This document shows positions 6,602 to 14,075 of a stretch of DNA of 64,000 nucleotides, one piece after another. Source of the DNA: CAXBES01 sp963974915 (GTDB lineage Bacteria > Bacteroidota > Bacteroidia > Flavobacteriales > Flavobacteriaceae). The notes below the pieces were generated by a model that was given only the letters and a program-made list of their open reading frames with translations, was not told the DNA's origin and searched no databases. The stretch covers positions 62,001 to 126,000 of the forward strand of contig CAXBES010000003.1 of NCBI GenBank assembly GCA_963974915.1, in the 5' to 3' direction. A program made the position numbers and the translations under genes. Within the stretch, counting starts at the first letter, position 1; each line of letters starts with the position of its first letter.

Positions 6602-6976
6602 ATGATTAGAAGAAATACCCCTACAAAAGAAGCTGTATTAAAGTTGCTCTCATCTTCGAAAAAAGCCTTAAGTCAAGACGCTATTGAAAGGCAACTTGAT
6701 ATTAAAATAAATAGAGCAACTATTTACAGGGTGTTAAATAGATTTTGTGAGGACGATATAGTGCATAGAATTGTAGCCGAAGATGGGAAACAATATTTCG
6801 CTATCTGTAAAAAATGTGAAAAGGCAGAAAACATTAATTATCATTTTCACTTTCGATGTTTGTCTTGTGACACTATTGAGTGTTTGCAAATCCCGGTCGA
6901 GTATTCAGTACCTAATGGGTATCTAGTTCAAAACGCAAATTGTGTTTTAACGGGAAAGTGTAATGAGTGTTCGTAA
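6602..6976 (+). CDS. Fur family metal-responsive transcriptional regulator
   Basis: A 124-residue regulator: winged helix TPTKEAVLKLLSSSKKALSQ with recognition segment NRATIYRVLNRFCEDD, then the dimerisation domain NYHFHFRCLSCDTIECL with the His-rich metal site, and the structural zinc cysteines CLSC and CNEC. The CxxC pairs and HFHFRC match the Fur/Zur/PerR superfamily; which metal or peroxide it senses cannot be decided. ATG 6602 was used because the longer frame from 6572 runs through the palindromes. It is divergent from the oxidoreductase operon and probably controls both. Two short inverted repeats upstream suggest autoregulation. Confidence 0.88.
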   Translation: MIRRNTPTKEAVLKLLSSSKKALSQDAIERQLDIKINRATIYRVLNRFCEDDIVHRIVAEDGKQYFAICKKCEKAENINYHFHFRCLSCDTIECLQIPVEYSVPNGYLVQNANCVLTGKCNECS

Positions 6977-7105
6977 GTTTACTTAAGTTATCTACGCCCT
7001 CCTAACTCCACTTTAGAATACAACTTACTACATTATCAAAATTCTAAAACCAATATGCTTTATAGTAATAATCTGAATCTGAGCAATGACTAACCAACAC
7101 AACAT

Positions 7106-7804
7106 TCAAGACTGTTCTTTTTGCAAGCTCTTGATATCTGTTATCAACTGAGCGATAGAAGCTCTGTTCAAACCATTATAAATACCCCGAACATGCTTGT
7201 TCGAGTCGATAAGTAAAAAATTCTCTGTATGTAGAAAATCATCAATGCTTTTTGGCTCTCCTAAATCGTTCTCTACAAAGTAAGACTCTCTACCAAGCTT
7301 GTAAATCACTTCTTTATCCCCCGTCACTAAATGCCACTTGTTAGGTATGACATCATTTACTTTTGCGTATTCCAATAGAACAGGAACCGAATCTGCCGAA
7401 GGCATTACCGAGTGCGAAAGTAAGAGTACATCGGGATCATTTTTAAATATCTCCTGTATCTTCCCCATATTATCTGTCATCTGCGGACAAATTCCGGGGC
7501 AAACCGTGAAAAAAAAATCTGCAACATAGATCTTATCCTGAAATGTTCGTTGCGTTACCGTATCTCCCAACTGATTTACCAGCTTAAAATCGGGAATCTT
7601 ATGAAAACTTCTTTCTTCTTCACTGTTTGGGGTGATCCAATTTGGTGTAAATGATTCCTCCTGGTAATAAGGAAGGTAATCGGTTCTACTGGTTTCAACC
7701 ACCATAATGTTTTCTTTTTTAACTCCACTCTCACAACTCATAAGAATGATAAAAAGCAGAAATAATAGTGCCTTATAAAGTTTTCGATCTAATGATAGTT
7801 TCAT
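7106..7804 (-). CDS. SCO family protein (SenC/PrrC), lipoprotein
   Basis: A 232-residue thioredoxin-fold copper chaperone of the SCO1/SenC type. The N-terminus LLFLLFIILMSCESG is a lipoprotein signal with the lipobox Cys, so it is anchored on the outside. The core has DFFFTVCPGICPQM with the CxxxC copper/redox motif, and the third copper ligand His is expected in FLHTENFLLID. SCO proteins load the CuA site of cytochrome oxidase or reduce disulfides. It overlaps the MORN gene upstream by 32 nt, so the two are probably co-translated. It ends the lipoprotein operon starting with a YHYH gene. Confidence 0.92.
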   Translation of the reverse strand: MKLSLDRKLYKALLFLLFIILMSCESGVKKENIMVVETSRTDYLPYYQEESFTPNWITPNSEEERSFHKIPDFKLVNQLGDTVTQRTFQDKIYVADFFFTVCPGICPQMTDNMGKIQEIFKNDPDVLLLSHSVMPSADSVPVLLEYAKVNDVIPNKWHLVTGDKEVIYKLGRESYFVENDLGEPKSIDDFLHTENFLLIDSNKHVRGIYNGLNRASIAQLITDIKSLQKEQS

Positions 7805-8384
7805 TTTCTAATGAATAACACGAATTTGTTTTGCGCATTCCAAAAATGCGTCCGTTTTTTGCTTCGTAATTAATATATAAGGTTCCGTTTATCAACCAGG
7901 CTTTCTGCAGACCGCTTTCGTTTCCATCAATAAGATTTCGCTCTTTCGCTAGCTGACCCGTTGGATACCATTCTTTTTCAACTCCTTGCTTTACACCGTT
8001 TACATAATGAGTTTGGGCAGCTAATGTTCCATTTTCCCACCAACTTTTATAAACACTGTCTAAGCGATTATTTTTATAGTATGACTCAATTCGCAATACC
8101 CCATTTTCAGACCATTTTCTCGCAATACCCTCTCGTTTTCCAAGATCATAACCAATGCGCTCAGCAAGGGTGTCATTTGGATAGAAACGAAGGGAATAAC
8201 CGGAAAAAGGCTCATTTTTATAATACCACTTACCTTCTATTTGATTGAGTGTGAGTTCTTCTTTTAACACCTCAAAATCTTTAATATTGATTTTATTTCC
8301 TTTAGCTACCTCGTCATGATTGACAACAACATTATTATTACAGCCAAATACTGTAAATATCAAGACTGAAACATAAATTAGCAC
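7773..8384 (-). CDS. MORN-repeat lipoprotein (YwqK-like)
   Basis: A 203-residue protein with signal MLIYVSVLIFTVFGC, lipobox Cys at residue 15. From residue ~50 there are about five MORN-like units, for example GKWYYKNEPFSGYSLRFYPN, GIARKWSENGVLRIESYYKN, SVYKSWWENGTLAAQTHYVN and GVEKEWYPTGQLAKERNL, with the usual G-x-W and NG-x-L positions. MORN/YwqK proteins form extended beta sheets; the partner here is unknown. The annotation toxin-antitoxin YwqK is often used for such repeats but nothing here supports it. It sits between a YHYH gene (15-nt gap) and the SCO gene (overlap). Confidence 0.8.
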   Translation of the reverse strand: MLIYVSVLIFTVFGCNNNVVVNHDEVAKGNKINIKDFEVLKEELTLNQIEGKWYYKNEPFSGYSLRFYPNDTLAERIGYDLGKREGIARKWSENGVLRIESYYKNNRLDSVYKSWWENGTLAAQTHYVNGVKQGVEKEWYPTGQLAKERNLIDGNESGLQKAWLINGTLYINYEAKNGRIFGMRKTNSCYSLENETIIRSKTL

Positions 8385-8399
8385 TTGTATAAAAATCTT

Positions 8400-9143
8400 T
8401 TAATATCCTTGATAAGGCCCCGTAAACGCAATATAAGAACCGGTATTCGAGTACAATTCGTTAATGATATGGTAATGATATTCCTCTTCCCCAACAGTAT
8501 ATTGTGTGGTTGTGGTGTGACCTCCTGAGGAGTCCAGATCTGTGGGGTAAGTCCCGGTTGAACTACATTTTCTTCCATAGAGAAAAACACCGTCTAAAAG
8601 AATACCAACCAAATTATCGTCATCATTTGTAAAGGCTTTCGGCTCTAAATGATAATGGTACACACCCGGACCAATGTGCGCTCCTGTCCAATCTAAACTT
8701 GCTGCTGCCTGGTCCAGGGGACCGTTACCCTCCTGATCATTAAAGATAGATGAACCACTCACGGCAATTCCAATAGTATTTAGTTGCGTTGCTACCGTGC
8801 TACCGGTTAAATTTGGAGTGGCATCTACCGTAATAGTTACAGCATTGTTGTTGCTGGACATTATAGAAGGCGTTGTTTGTACATCGGGTTCGTCTCTGTA
8901 CAATGGATGACCTACACCCCAATAAACGGTTTCATGGTTTGGCAATCCTGTAGTTTCGATCACGACATTAGATCCATCTAAATAAATAGTGGTCGCTTCA
9001 GTATTAAATGCCGCAAAAGCCGCATGTAATTCGGTTACCACTTCATCATCATCCTCTTCCGTAGTCGAATCATCATTCGAGCATGCCAATAAGCCGAAAA
9101 AAGCGAAGGTGGCGGGCAATCCTATTTTAAATATTTGTTTCAT
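8400..9143 (-). CDS. YHYH domain lipoprotein
   Basis: A 247-residue protein. Signal peptide with lipobox FGLLAC, followed by an acidic linker (STTEEDDDEVVTE). The YHYH domain contains GPGVYHYHLEPKAF and near the end EEEYHYHIINELY, the paired histidine motif that names the family. LVGILLDGVFLYGRK is also family-typical. The conserved His-Tyr pattern suggests metal binding, but no activity is established that I know of. It starts an operon with a MORN lipoprotein and SCO copper chaperone, and a second YHYH gene lies 258 nt upstream on the same strand. Confidence 0.88.
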   Translation of the reverse strand: MKQIFKIGLPATFAFFGLLACSNDDSTTEEDDDEVVTELHAAFAAFNTEATTIYLDGSNVVIETTGLPNHETVYWGVGHPLYRDEPDVQTTPSIMSSNNNAVTITVDATPNLTGSTVATQLNTIGIAVSGSSIFNDQEGNGPLDQAAASLDWTGAHIGPGVYHYHLEPKAFTNDDDNLVGILLDGVFLYGRKCSSTGTYPTDLDSSGGHTTTTQYTVGEEEYHYHIINELYSNTGSYIAFTGPYQGY

Positions 9144-9401
9144 CTTTTTTATTTTTAAAGGTTATTATTCTATAAACTGACATTCAACCAAAAGTTAGCA
9201 GAGTACCAAAGTAAACACTTTATATAGGCTAAATTTGAACAATCAATGTACTGTTGCAGCTTTTCAGTGAATGATAGATTTTGTTCAGTAAACAAATTGC
9301 GATCAATTTATAAATGCTTAATTTTTTACGTTTCTTCGGAATTACTTCTAAACTATCATCCCTGTAAGGCAATGTTTAACTAACAACTGGTTTTTCTATT
9401 T

Positions 9402-10340
9402 TTAATGATCATGTGCAGGTCTTTCTCTCTGAGACTCCTGACCCGGAGGCGGACCGTGTCGTTCTTCTTCAAATTCTCCCATTAGGCAACGTGGTACATA
9501 TGGATAAGCATCTGTTACCAAATAGGCATAGGTGCCGTTGATCTCCGTGCCGTTGCAAGAATCTAAAGTTCCTAGTCCTTCTACATATTCCCAGTCTGAT
9601 ACAAATGTCCCATCGGGTTCGCTCTCTTCTATCGGTACATCTAAATGATGTCCCGGTCTGTTATAAGAGCACTCCTCCCCTTCACGATTTTCATCGTAAA
9701 GTCTGTAACTGGGAGTGTAAGCACCACTTTTAGAATAGTAGATAGCAAATCCGTCTTTCGCAAACCCAATATGAACCAAATCCTCTCCTGTATCAAACTT
9801 TTCTATCATTGAAGTAGGCGTACCGTGATAATGATAAGCACCGGTGGGCTGCACATGAGCGTTGTTAAAGTCCAATCCCATCGCGATTAGATCTTGCTTT
9901 GCTTCAACTCTGTATCGTTCTCCACTTTCACATAAAACGACCTCTGCGGTTTCGGGCTCAAATTTAACACCGTTTAAAGCGACTCCGGGTTCTCTAACCC
10001 ATTCTGCTTTTCCAATATATTTGGGAGTAAGGGGAAGAGTGTATGTTCTATTTTGAGGAGCAATGGTATTTGGATTGCCTTCATTTGGAAAATTCCCGGT
10101 TTGGTGATTAGGCATTGAATTGGTTTTTATAATTCGGGTATCACCCTTTACAGTTACTTGAGTCCGTGTACCGTATTCTGCATCATCTAACACGTATGAG
10201 TCGAAATAGTTTATGGGCTCGTGACTATGACTTCCATCTTCGTGAGAATGTCCGGAAGTGTTCACCCCATTTTTACAACCTGTAGTAAAAATTAGCGTTC
10301 CCATTAATATCGCAATGCTTATTTTATATAATGATTCCAT
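9402..10340 (-). CDS. YHYH domain lipoprotein, longer paralogue
   Basis: A 312-residue protein. Signal with lipobox TLIFTTGC, then a His-rich segment HSHEDGSHSHEPIN that may bind metal. The YHYH domain is seen at PTGAYHYHGTPTSM, followed by GFAKDGFAIYYSKSG, and a C-terminal extension VSDWEYVEGLGTLDSCNGT that the first paralogue lacks. The tail is Pro/His rich (GPPPGQESQ...PAHDH). Extracytoplasmic by its signal. Role unknown; neighbours are SCO and a decayed EF-hand-type gene, so a link to metal or copper handling is an inference. Confidence 0.87.
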   Translation of the reverse strand: MESLYKISIAILMGTLIFTTGCKNGVNTSGHSHEDGSHSHEPINYFDSYVLDDAEYGTRTQVTVKGDTRIIKTNSMPNHQTGNFPNEGNPNTIAPQNRTYTLPLTPKYIGKAEWVREPGVALNGVKFEPETAEVVLCESGERYRVEAKQDLIAMGLDFNNAHVQPTGAYHYHGTPTSMIEKFDTGEDLVHIGFAKDGFAIYYSKSGAYTPSYRLYDENREGEECSYNRPGHHLDVPIEESEPDGTFVSDWEYVEGLGTLDSCNGTEINGTYAYLVTDAYPYVPRCLMGEFEEERHGPPPGQESQRERPAHDH

Positions 10341-10388
10341 AATAATACTTATAAGATATTTTGTAGTTATTCCTTGAGAGAAGAATGC

Positions 10389-10576
10389 TTAAAGTCCTTT
10401 TGCCGGGTTTTTGAATAATCTCTTGTTTTTATCAGAATCCATTTCTTGCATAAGTCCATTACTGTTTGATAAAATTTTATTTTTACCATCCTGTTGACCT
10501 TGTGCACTCGTAAGGGCACCTATTCCGAAACTAAGTAGTACTGCCATTTTTCCTGTTTTAAATTTGATTTATTCAT
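10389..10576 (-). pseudogene. decayed EF-hand-type secreted protein gene
   Basis: An open frame from ATG 10547 to TAA 10389 encodes 52 residues: MAVLLSFGIGALTSAQGQQ, a signal-peptide-like segment, then NGLMQEMDSDKNKRLFKN and PAKGL. The last part matches the first calcium loop of small EF-hand proteins (DxDKNxxL...KGPL) but stops just after it. Upstream, ATG 10576 gives a normal basic start (MNKSNLKQ), shifted by one base relative to the signal frame. The gene thus appears frameshifted at its start and truncated in its only EF loop. Intact EF-hand genes beside YHYH and SCO genes are familiar in this group, which supports the reading. Confidence 0.55.
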
Positions 10577-10802
10577 GATTTATTGTTTATAATTCATGAG
10601 TATGACACCAAAAATATCTAATAGGTTAATCTAAATTGTGGGTTTTCTGTGAACCTCGTCAAGTATTAAGTGAAAGGTCATTTTAAACCAATAGGAATCC
10701 TTACCACTATTGAATTCTAGTTGTTAAGGCCCGCCTAAATGCAGAAAAATGTAGTGTGATATATAACGGTAAATTTATTCTGAAGACGATGTCATCTGCA
10801 GA
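10577..10802. other. intergenic region without recognised gene
   Basis: No reading frame with coding character, tRNA or clear terminator is visible. The stretch separates the EF-hand remnant from the next methyltransferase and looks like ordinary or decayed spacer. Confidence 0.5.
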
Positions 10803-11657
10803 CTACAACTGTTTTTTCTTTGGAAATTTATACTCTATCAAATGACTTCTGGCAAAGGAAAGGTTTAAAAATCCTGGTAGTTTTTTTTCAAATTGAAAAG
10901 CAAATCGTCTAAATTTTCTGCTGTATTTCTTCGGAAGTATTCTATGGAATCGTTCAACAGTACCTATAGGAACGATCAAAACCTCATCAAAGTACAAATT
11001 ACCAATTTTCTTATAATGTTTTGACGAATTATCTCTATCCGGGTGAGGATCATTAATCTTCCATTTTTTAAACTTTGTCTTTTGGAGCTTTGAAGGTCTC
11101 CCGGGTACAGGGGTTAACCAACGTAGCTCATCTAATAGTTTGTTGTTAACAGCCGGCTCAAAGTAGCGAACAATCCCATCCGACTTTAATATGGATACGA
11201 TCTTCTCGGTAAACTCAATCTCTTGTTGAGGAGTTAAATGATGGACAAAGGCCTTACCGACTACAATATCGAATTGGTTTTTCTCTAGATCGGATTTCAA
11301 AAAATCTCCGTTAACGAATTTGATTTCATATTGAAAATCATAATGAGAATTGAGTTTGGTGATTATTTCTCCAGATTTTTGGGCGATATCATTAGCATAG
11401 ACATCAGCTCCTAACGCAGCCATAACAGCCGCATTGGTACAGTCGCCGCACCCCAGTTCAAGTACTTTTTTACCTTTTAATTGATTCTGAAAATTACCGT
11501 GATACAATCCAACCCAGCTCGTATCGGTTCTTGTTGCATCTCGCATAAAAACTTCTAAATTTTTGATTTTGTTTAGAATATGCTCAATATTTACTTTACT
11601 GTATTGCTGGTCGTAATGCTTTTCGTTTTTGAGTGTATTTTTTTCAGAGCTGTTCAT
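10803..11657 (-). CDS. class I SAM-dependent methyltransferase
   Basis: A 284-residue enzyme. Motif I is KKVLELGCGDCTNAAVMAA with the glycine-rich SAM loop; the acidic residue of motif II lies in DVYANDIA; FVNGDF and FDIVVGKAFVHHLTP are motifs III/IV, and GIVRYFEPAVN matches a Methyltransf_11 type. A basic C-terminal ~100 residues (PVPGRPSKLQKTKFKKWK, YSRKFRRFAFQFEKK) may bind a polyanion or membrane surface. The substrate is unknown; its placement among unrelated genes gives no hint. The start ATG is preceded by a ~70-nt spacer. Confidence 0.85.
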   Translation of the reverse strand: MNSSEKNTLKNEKHYDQQYSKVNIEHILNKIKNLEVFMRDATRTDTSWVGLYHGNFQNQLKGKKVLELGCGDCTNAAVMAALGADVYANDIAQKSGEIITKLNSHYDFQYEIKFVNGDFLKSDLEKNQFDIVVGKAFVHHLTPQQEIEFTEKIVSILKSDGIVRYFEPAVNNKLLDELRWLTPVPGRPSKLQKTKFKKWKINDPHPDRDNSSKHYKKIGNLYFDEVLIVPIGTVERFHRILPKKYSRKFRRFAFQFEKKLPGFLNLSFARSHLIEYKFPKKKQL

Positions 11658-11728
11658 TCTTATCTATCTATACAAAAATTCAATTTATAGAACCAGGTTA
11701 TAATTATTCAAATTTAGAACACCTAATT

Positions 11729-12223
11729 TTAGGTCTCACACAATTCTCTTTCTAATTTATAAATACAGCACAATAAATCTCCTAAAACCTTATCCTCACA
11801 GAATTTAAAACCTAAACGTTCATAAAAACGGTGTGCGCCTACATTACTTTTAAGAGGATCAACAAGCACCTTGTGAACTTGAGGATTTTTGAAGCATCTT
11901 TCTATAGCCTTACGCATCATGATGGTTCCATAGCCTTTGTTGAGATTCCTTTCTTCACCTATCCAAATATCTATTGCCCTTTGATCTTTATCTACATCGC
12001 CCCAGAAATGTGTTTCCTCTAAGTAAGGGTCAATAATTTGAATAAATCCAATTGGTTCATCATTATATTCGGCAATCAATTGCTCGCGCCATACCGGATT
12101 CCTACTTAGTTCATATTCCCAATTCCAATCGTCGCTTGGATCACTATCGATAACATGCCGTTTGGTCCCCCAATACTGTAAAAGAGGAAGATCCTTAATG
12201 GTAGTAGGTCTCAGTCTTATCAT
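11729..12223 (-). CDS. GNAT family N-acetyltransferase (AAC(6')-like)
   Basis: A 164-residue GCN5-type acetyltransferase. It begins MIRLRPTTIKDLPLLQYW, with beta4 EPIGFIQIIDP, the acetyl-CoA loop NLNKGYGTIMMRKAIE (the R/Q-x-x-G-x-G/A position is NKGYGT), and the final HRFYERLGF helix-strand signature. The DIWIGEERNLNKGYG segment is like aminoglycoside 6'-acetyltransferase and related enzymes, but no resistance role can be inferred. Solitary on the minus strand between a methyltransferase and hisS. Confidence 0.85.
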   Translation of the reverse strand: MIRLRPTTIKDLPLLQYWGTKRHVIDSDPSDDWNWEYELSRNPVWREQLIAEYNDEPIGFIQIIDPYLEETHFWGDVDKDQRAIDIWIGEERNLNKGYGTIMMRKAIERCFKNPQVHKVLVDPLKSNVGAHRFYERLGFKFCEDKVLGDLLCCIYKLERELCET

Positions 12224-12295
12224 TGATAAAGCTATTTAATTACTCATCCCATTAACTTACCGTGTTAAACCGTAGACTACCTATCACTTTAAAGG

Positions 12296-13663
12296 TTACA
12301 ATGTACGCTCTATTAATTCCTCTACAGTAACTATATCCTGAACACCATCTTTCATATTCTTAATTGTGAACCTATTGGTTTCCATTTCTTTTTCACCGGC
12401 AAGTACAGTGAAAGGAATGTCTCTCTTATCTGCATACCCCATTTGTTTTCCCATTTTGGCTTGATCCGGGTATAATTCGGCAGCAACACCGGCGTTTCTA
12501 AGCTTTGTAATCGCTTTCATTGCGTACAGAGACTCATTTTCGCCAAAATTTATAAAGAGAACCTTGGTGTTAGCAGAAACTGTTTCGGGAAAAAGGTTCA
12601 ATTCTTCCAGTACCAAGTAAATTCTATCCAAACCAAATGAGATCCCAACGCCACTCATATCTTTGAGTCCGAAGATTCCCGTAAGGTCATCATAACGTCC
12701 GCCCCCGCCTATACTTCCCATTTTTACTTCGGAAGGCGCTGCAACTTCAAATATAGCTCCGGTGTAATAATTGAGTCCGCGAGCCAGTGTCACGTCAATT
12801 TCTAAAGTGGCAGTTTGCAATTGTAAATTTTCTATGGCATTTACAATAAAGCTTAATTCTGAAATACCTTCTTTCCCTATTTCTGAAGATGCCAGAAGTG
12901 ACTCTAAAAGTGCCAACTGATCTGAAACATTTTCACCCACTGTAAACAGGGGTTTTATCTTCTCAATAGCTGTTTCTGAAATTCCTTTCTGAAGCATTTC
13001 TTTGATGACTCCTTCCTCTCCAATTTTATCTAGTTTATCCAGAGCAACTGTAAAATCGATAAGCTTATCTTCTTCCCCAATAACTTCGGCGATACCGCTA
13101 AGGATCTTCCGGTTGTTCATTTTAATACTAACCCCTGTTAATTTTAGCTTTGTAAAAACCGTATCGTAGAGTTTTACGAACTCCACTTCCTGCCATAGGG
13201 ATTTGGATCCTACTACATCGGCATCACACTGATAGAACTCTCTAAAACGTCCTTTCTGGGGTCTGTCTGCACGCCATACCGGCTGAATTTGATAACGTTT
13301 AAAGGGAAAGGTAATATCGTTTTGATGTTGTACCACATAACGCGCAAAGGGTACGGTAAGGTCGTAACGCAGCGCTTTCTCTGAAATACGGGATGTTAGC
13401 TTAACACTATCTTTAGATGCATATAATTCCTCGTCTACTTTATTTAAATAATCCCCACTATTTAGAATCTTGAATATGAGTCGGTCACCTTCCTCCCCGT
13501 ATTTCCCCATAAGGGTATCACTATTTTCGAACGAAGGTGTTTCTATAGGTTGAAAACCGAAGGTTGTAAAACAACTCTTTACAGTATCCATTATATAGTT
13601 ACGTTTCACCACTTCATTTGGAGAAAAATCGCGTGTTCCTTTTGGTATAGAGGGTTTCTTCAA
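12296..13663 (-). CDS. hisS: histidyl-tRNA synthetase (TTG start)
   Basis: A class II synthetase charging tRNA-His. Motif 1 region is KPSIPKGTRDFSPNEVVKR, motif 2 is PVWRADRPQKGRFREFYQCD, the His-binding loop is LARGLNYYTGAIFE, and motif 3 GVGISFGLDRI; the C-terminal anticodon domain includes KQMGYADKRDIPFTVLAG. The frame stays open to 13744, but those 27 residues are encoded by a 7-bp repeat array. Both candidate starts are TTG. TTG 13663 gives 455 residues starting KKPSIPKGTRDF, which fits the family, so it was chosen. A start within the array cannot be excluded. Confidence 0.93.
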   Translation of the reverse strand: MKKPSIPKGTRDFSPNEVVKRNYIMDTVKSCFTTFGFQPIETPSFENSDTLMGKYGEEGDRLIFKILNSGDYLNKVDEELYASKDSVKLTSRISEKALRYDLTVPFARYVVQHQNDITFPFKRYQIQPVWRADRPQKGRFREFYQCDADVVGSKSLWQEVEFVKLYDTVFTKLKLTGVSIKMNNRKILSGIAEVIGEEDKLIDFTVALDKLDKIGEEGVIKEMLQKGISETAIEKIKPLFTVGENVSDQLALLESLLASSEIGKEGISELSFIVNAIENLQLQTATLEIDVTLARGLNYYTGAIFEVAAPSEVKMGSIGGGGRYDDLTGIFGLKDMSGVGISFGLDRIYLVLEELNLFPETVSANTKVLFINFGENESLYAMKAITKLRNAGVAAELYPDQAKMGKQMGYADKRDIPFTVLAGEKEMETNRFTIKNMKDGVQDIVTVEELIERTL

Positions 13664-13681
13664 GGTATTTTGATTATTAGA

Positions 13682-13756
13682 TTTCTGGATTCTTGATCTT
13701 TGGTTCCCGGTTCTTGGTTTTGACTCCAGACTCCCGGATTTCAAACTTCCGACTTC
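13682..13756 (-). repeat. heptamer array 3 (upstream of hisS), purine-rich on the minus strand
   Basis: Read on the minus strand the sequence falls into about ten 7-bp units: GAAGTCG, GAAGTTT, GAAATCC, GGGAGTC, TGGAGTC, AAAACCA, AGAACCG, GGAACCA, AAGATCA, AGAATCC. The units share a purine-purine-purine-A-purine-Y-C like framework and vary between units. It is more degenerate than the arrays at 15.3 and 58.0 kb but has the same 7-bp period. It occupies the hisS leader. Confidence 0.75.
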
Positions 13757-13822
13757 AATTGCAAATATCTTAATTTCTGAAGGAATTCATATTTAAAATC
13801 GGCAGTTTGTTTAAAGCGAAGT

Positions 13823-14007
13823 TTTGCGTTAGGGATGGAGCGCTATGGATTCGCCTTGAGAAGCCATTGTTTGAGCTCTCCAGACGCAAGTTTCGCTTGC
13901 ACTGGAAGCGAGGAGCGACCTGCCTACGGCAGGCTGGCAGCCCGGTCTGGACCGAGTGTAAACGAGCGCCTGTCCTTCGGCAGGCAGGTCTCAGAAACGC
14001 CCTAAAA
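13823..14007 (-). repeat. dispersed structured repeat element, copy 1
   Basis: On the minus strand it starts TTTTAGGGCGTTTC and ends CATCCCTAACGCAAA. Similar termini (TTTTAGGGCGTT and ATCCCTAACGCAAA) delimit the copy at 62298-62397. The interior is rich in stem-loops: CCTGCC-TAC-GGCAGG (13919-13933), GCCTGTC-CTTC-GGCAGGC (about 13968-13985) and GCAAG/CTTGC near 13885-13900. The interior is more GC-rich than the surroundings. A 71-codon frame on the plus strand here is composed entirely of these hairpins and is not a gene. Confidence 0.75.
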
Positions 14008-14075
14008 AAAACAATAAAATAATAGTAACTTTAACTCCTTCTAGTAGTCTAACAATAAATGTTATAACCAGAACT

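Noticed and set aside
4638..6976. Operon as a complete genomic island
   Set aside because: Adjacent tRNA repeats are suggestive, but no integrase, transposase or right-hand repeat was seen, so only a weaker claim is made in the findings.
7961..8248. 95-codon plus-strand frame inside the MORN gene
   Set aside because: Antisense shadow of repeat units; no family signature.
13807..14022. 71-codon plus-strand frame between hisS and the permease
   Set aside because: It is composed of the hairpins of the dispersed element (GGCAGG palindromes translate as RQAG units), has no family pattern and codon use unlike its neighbours.
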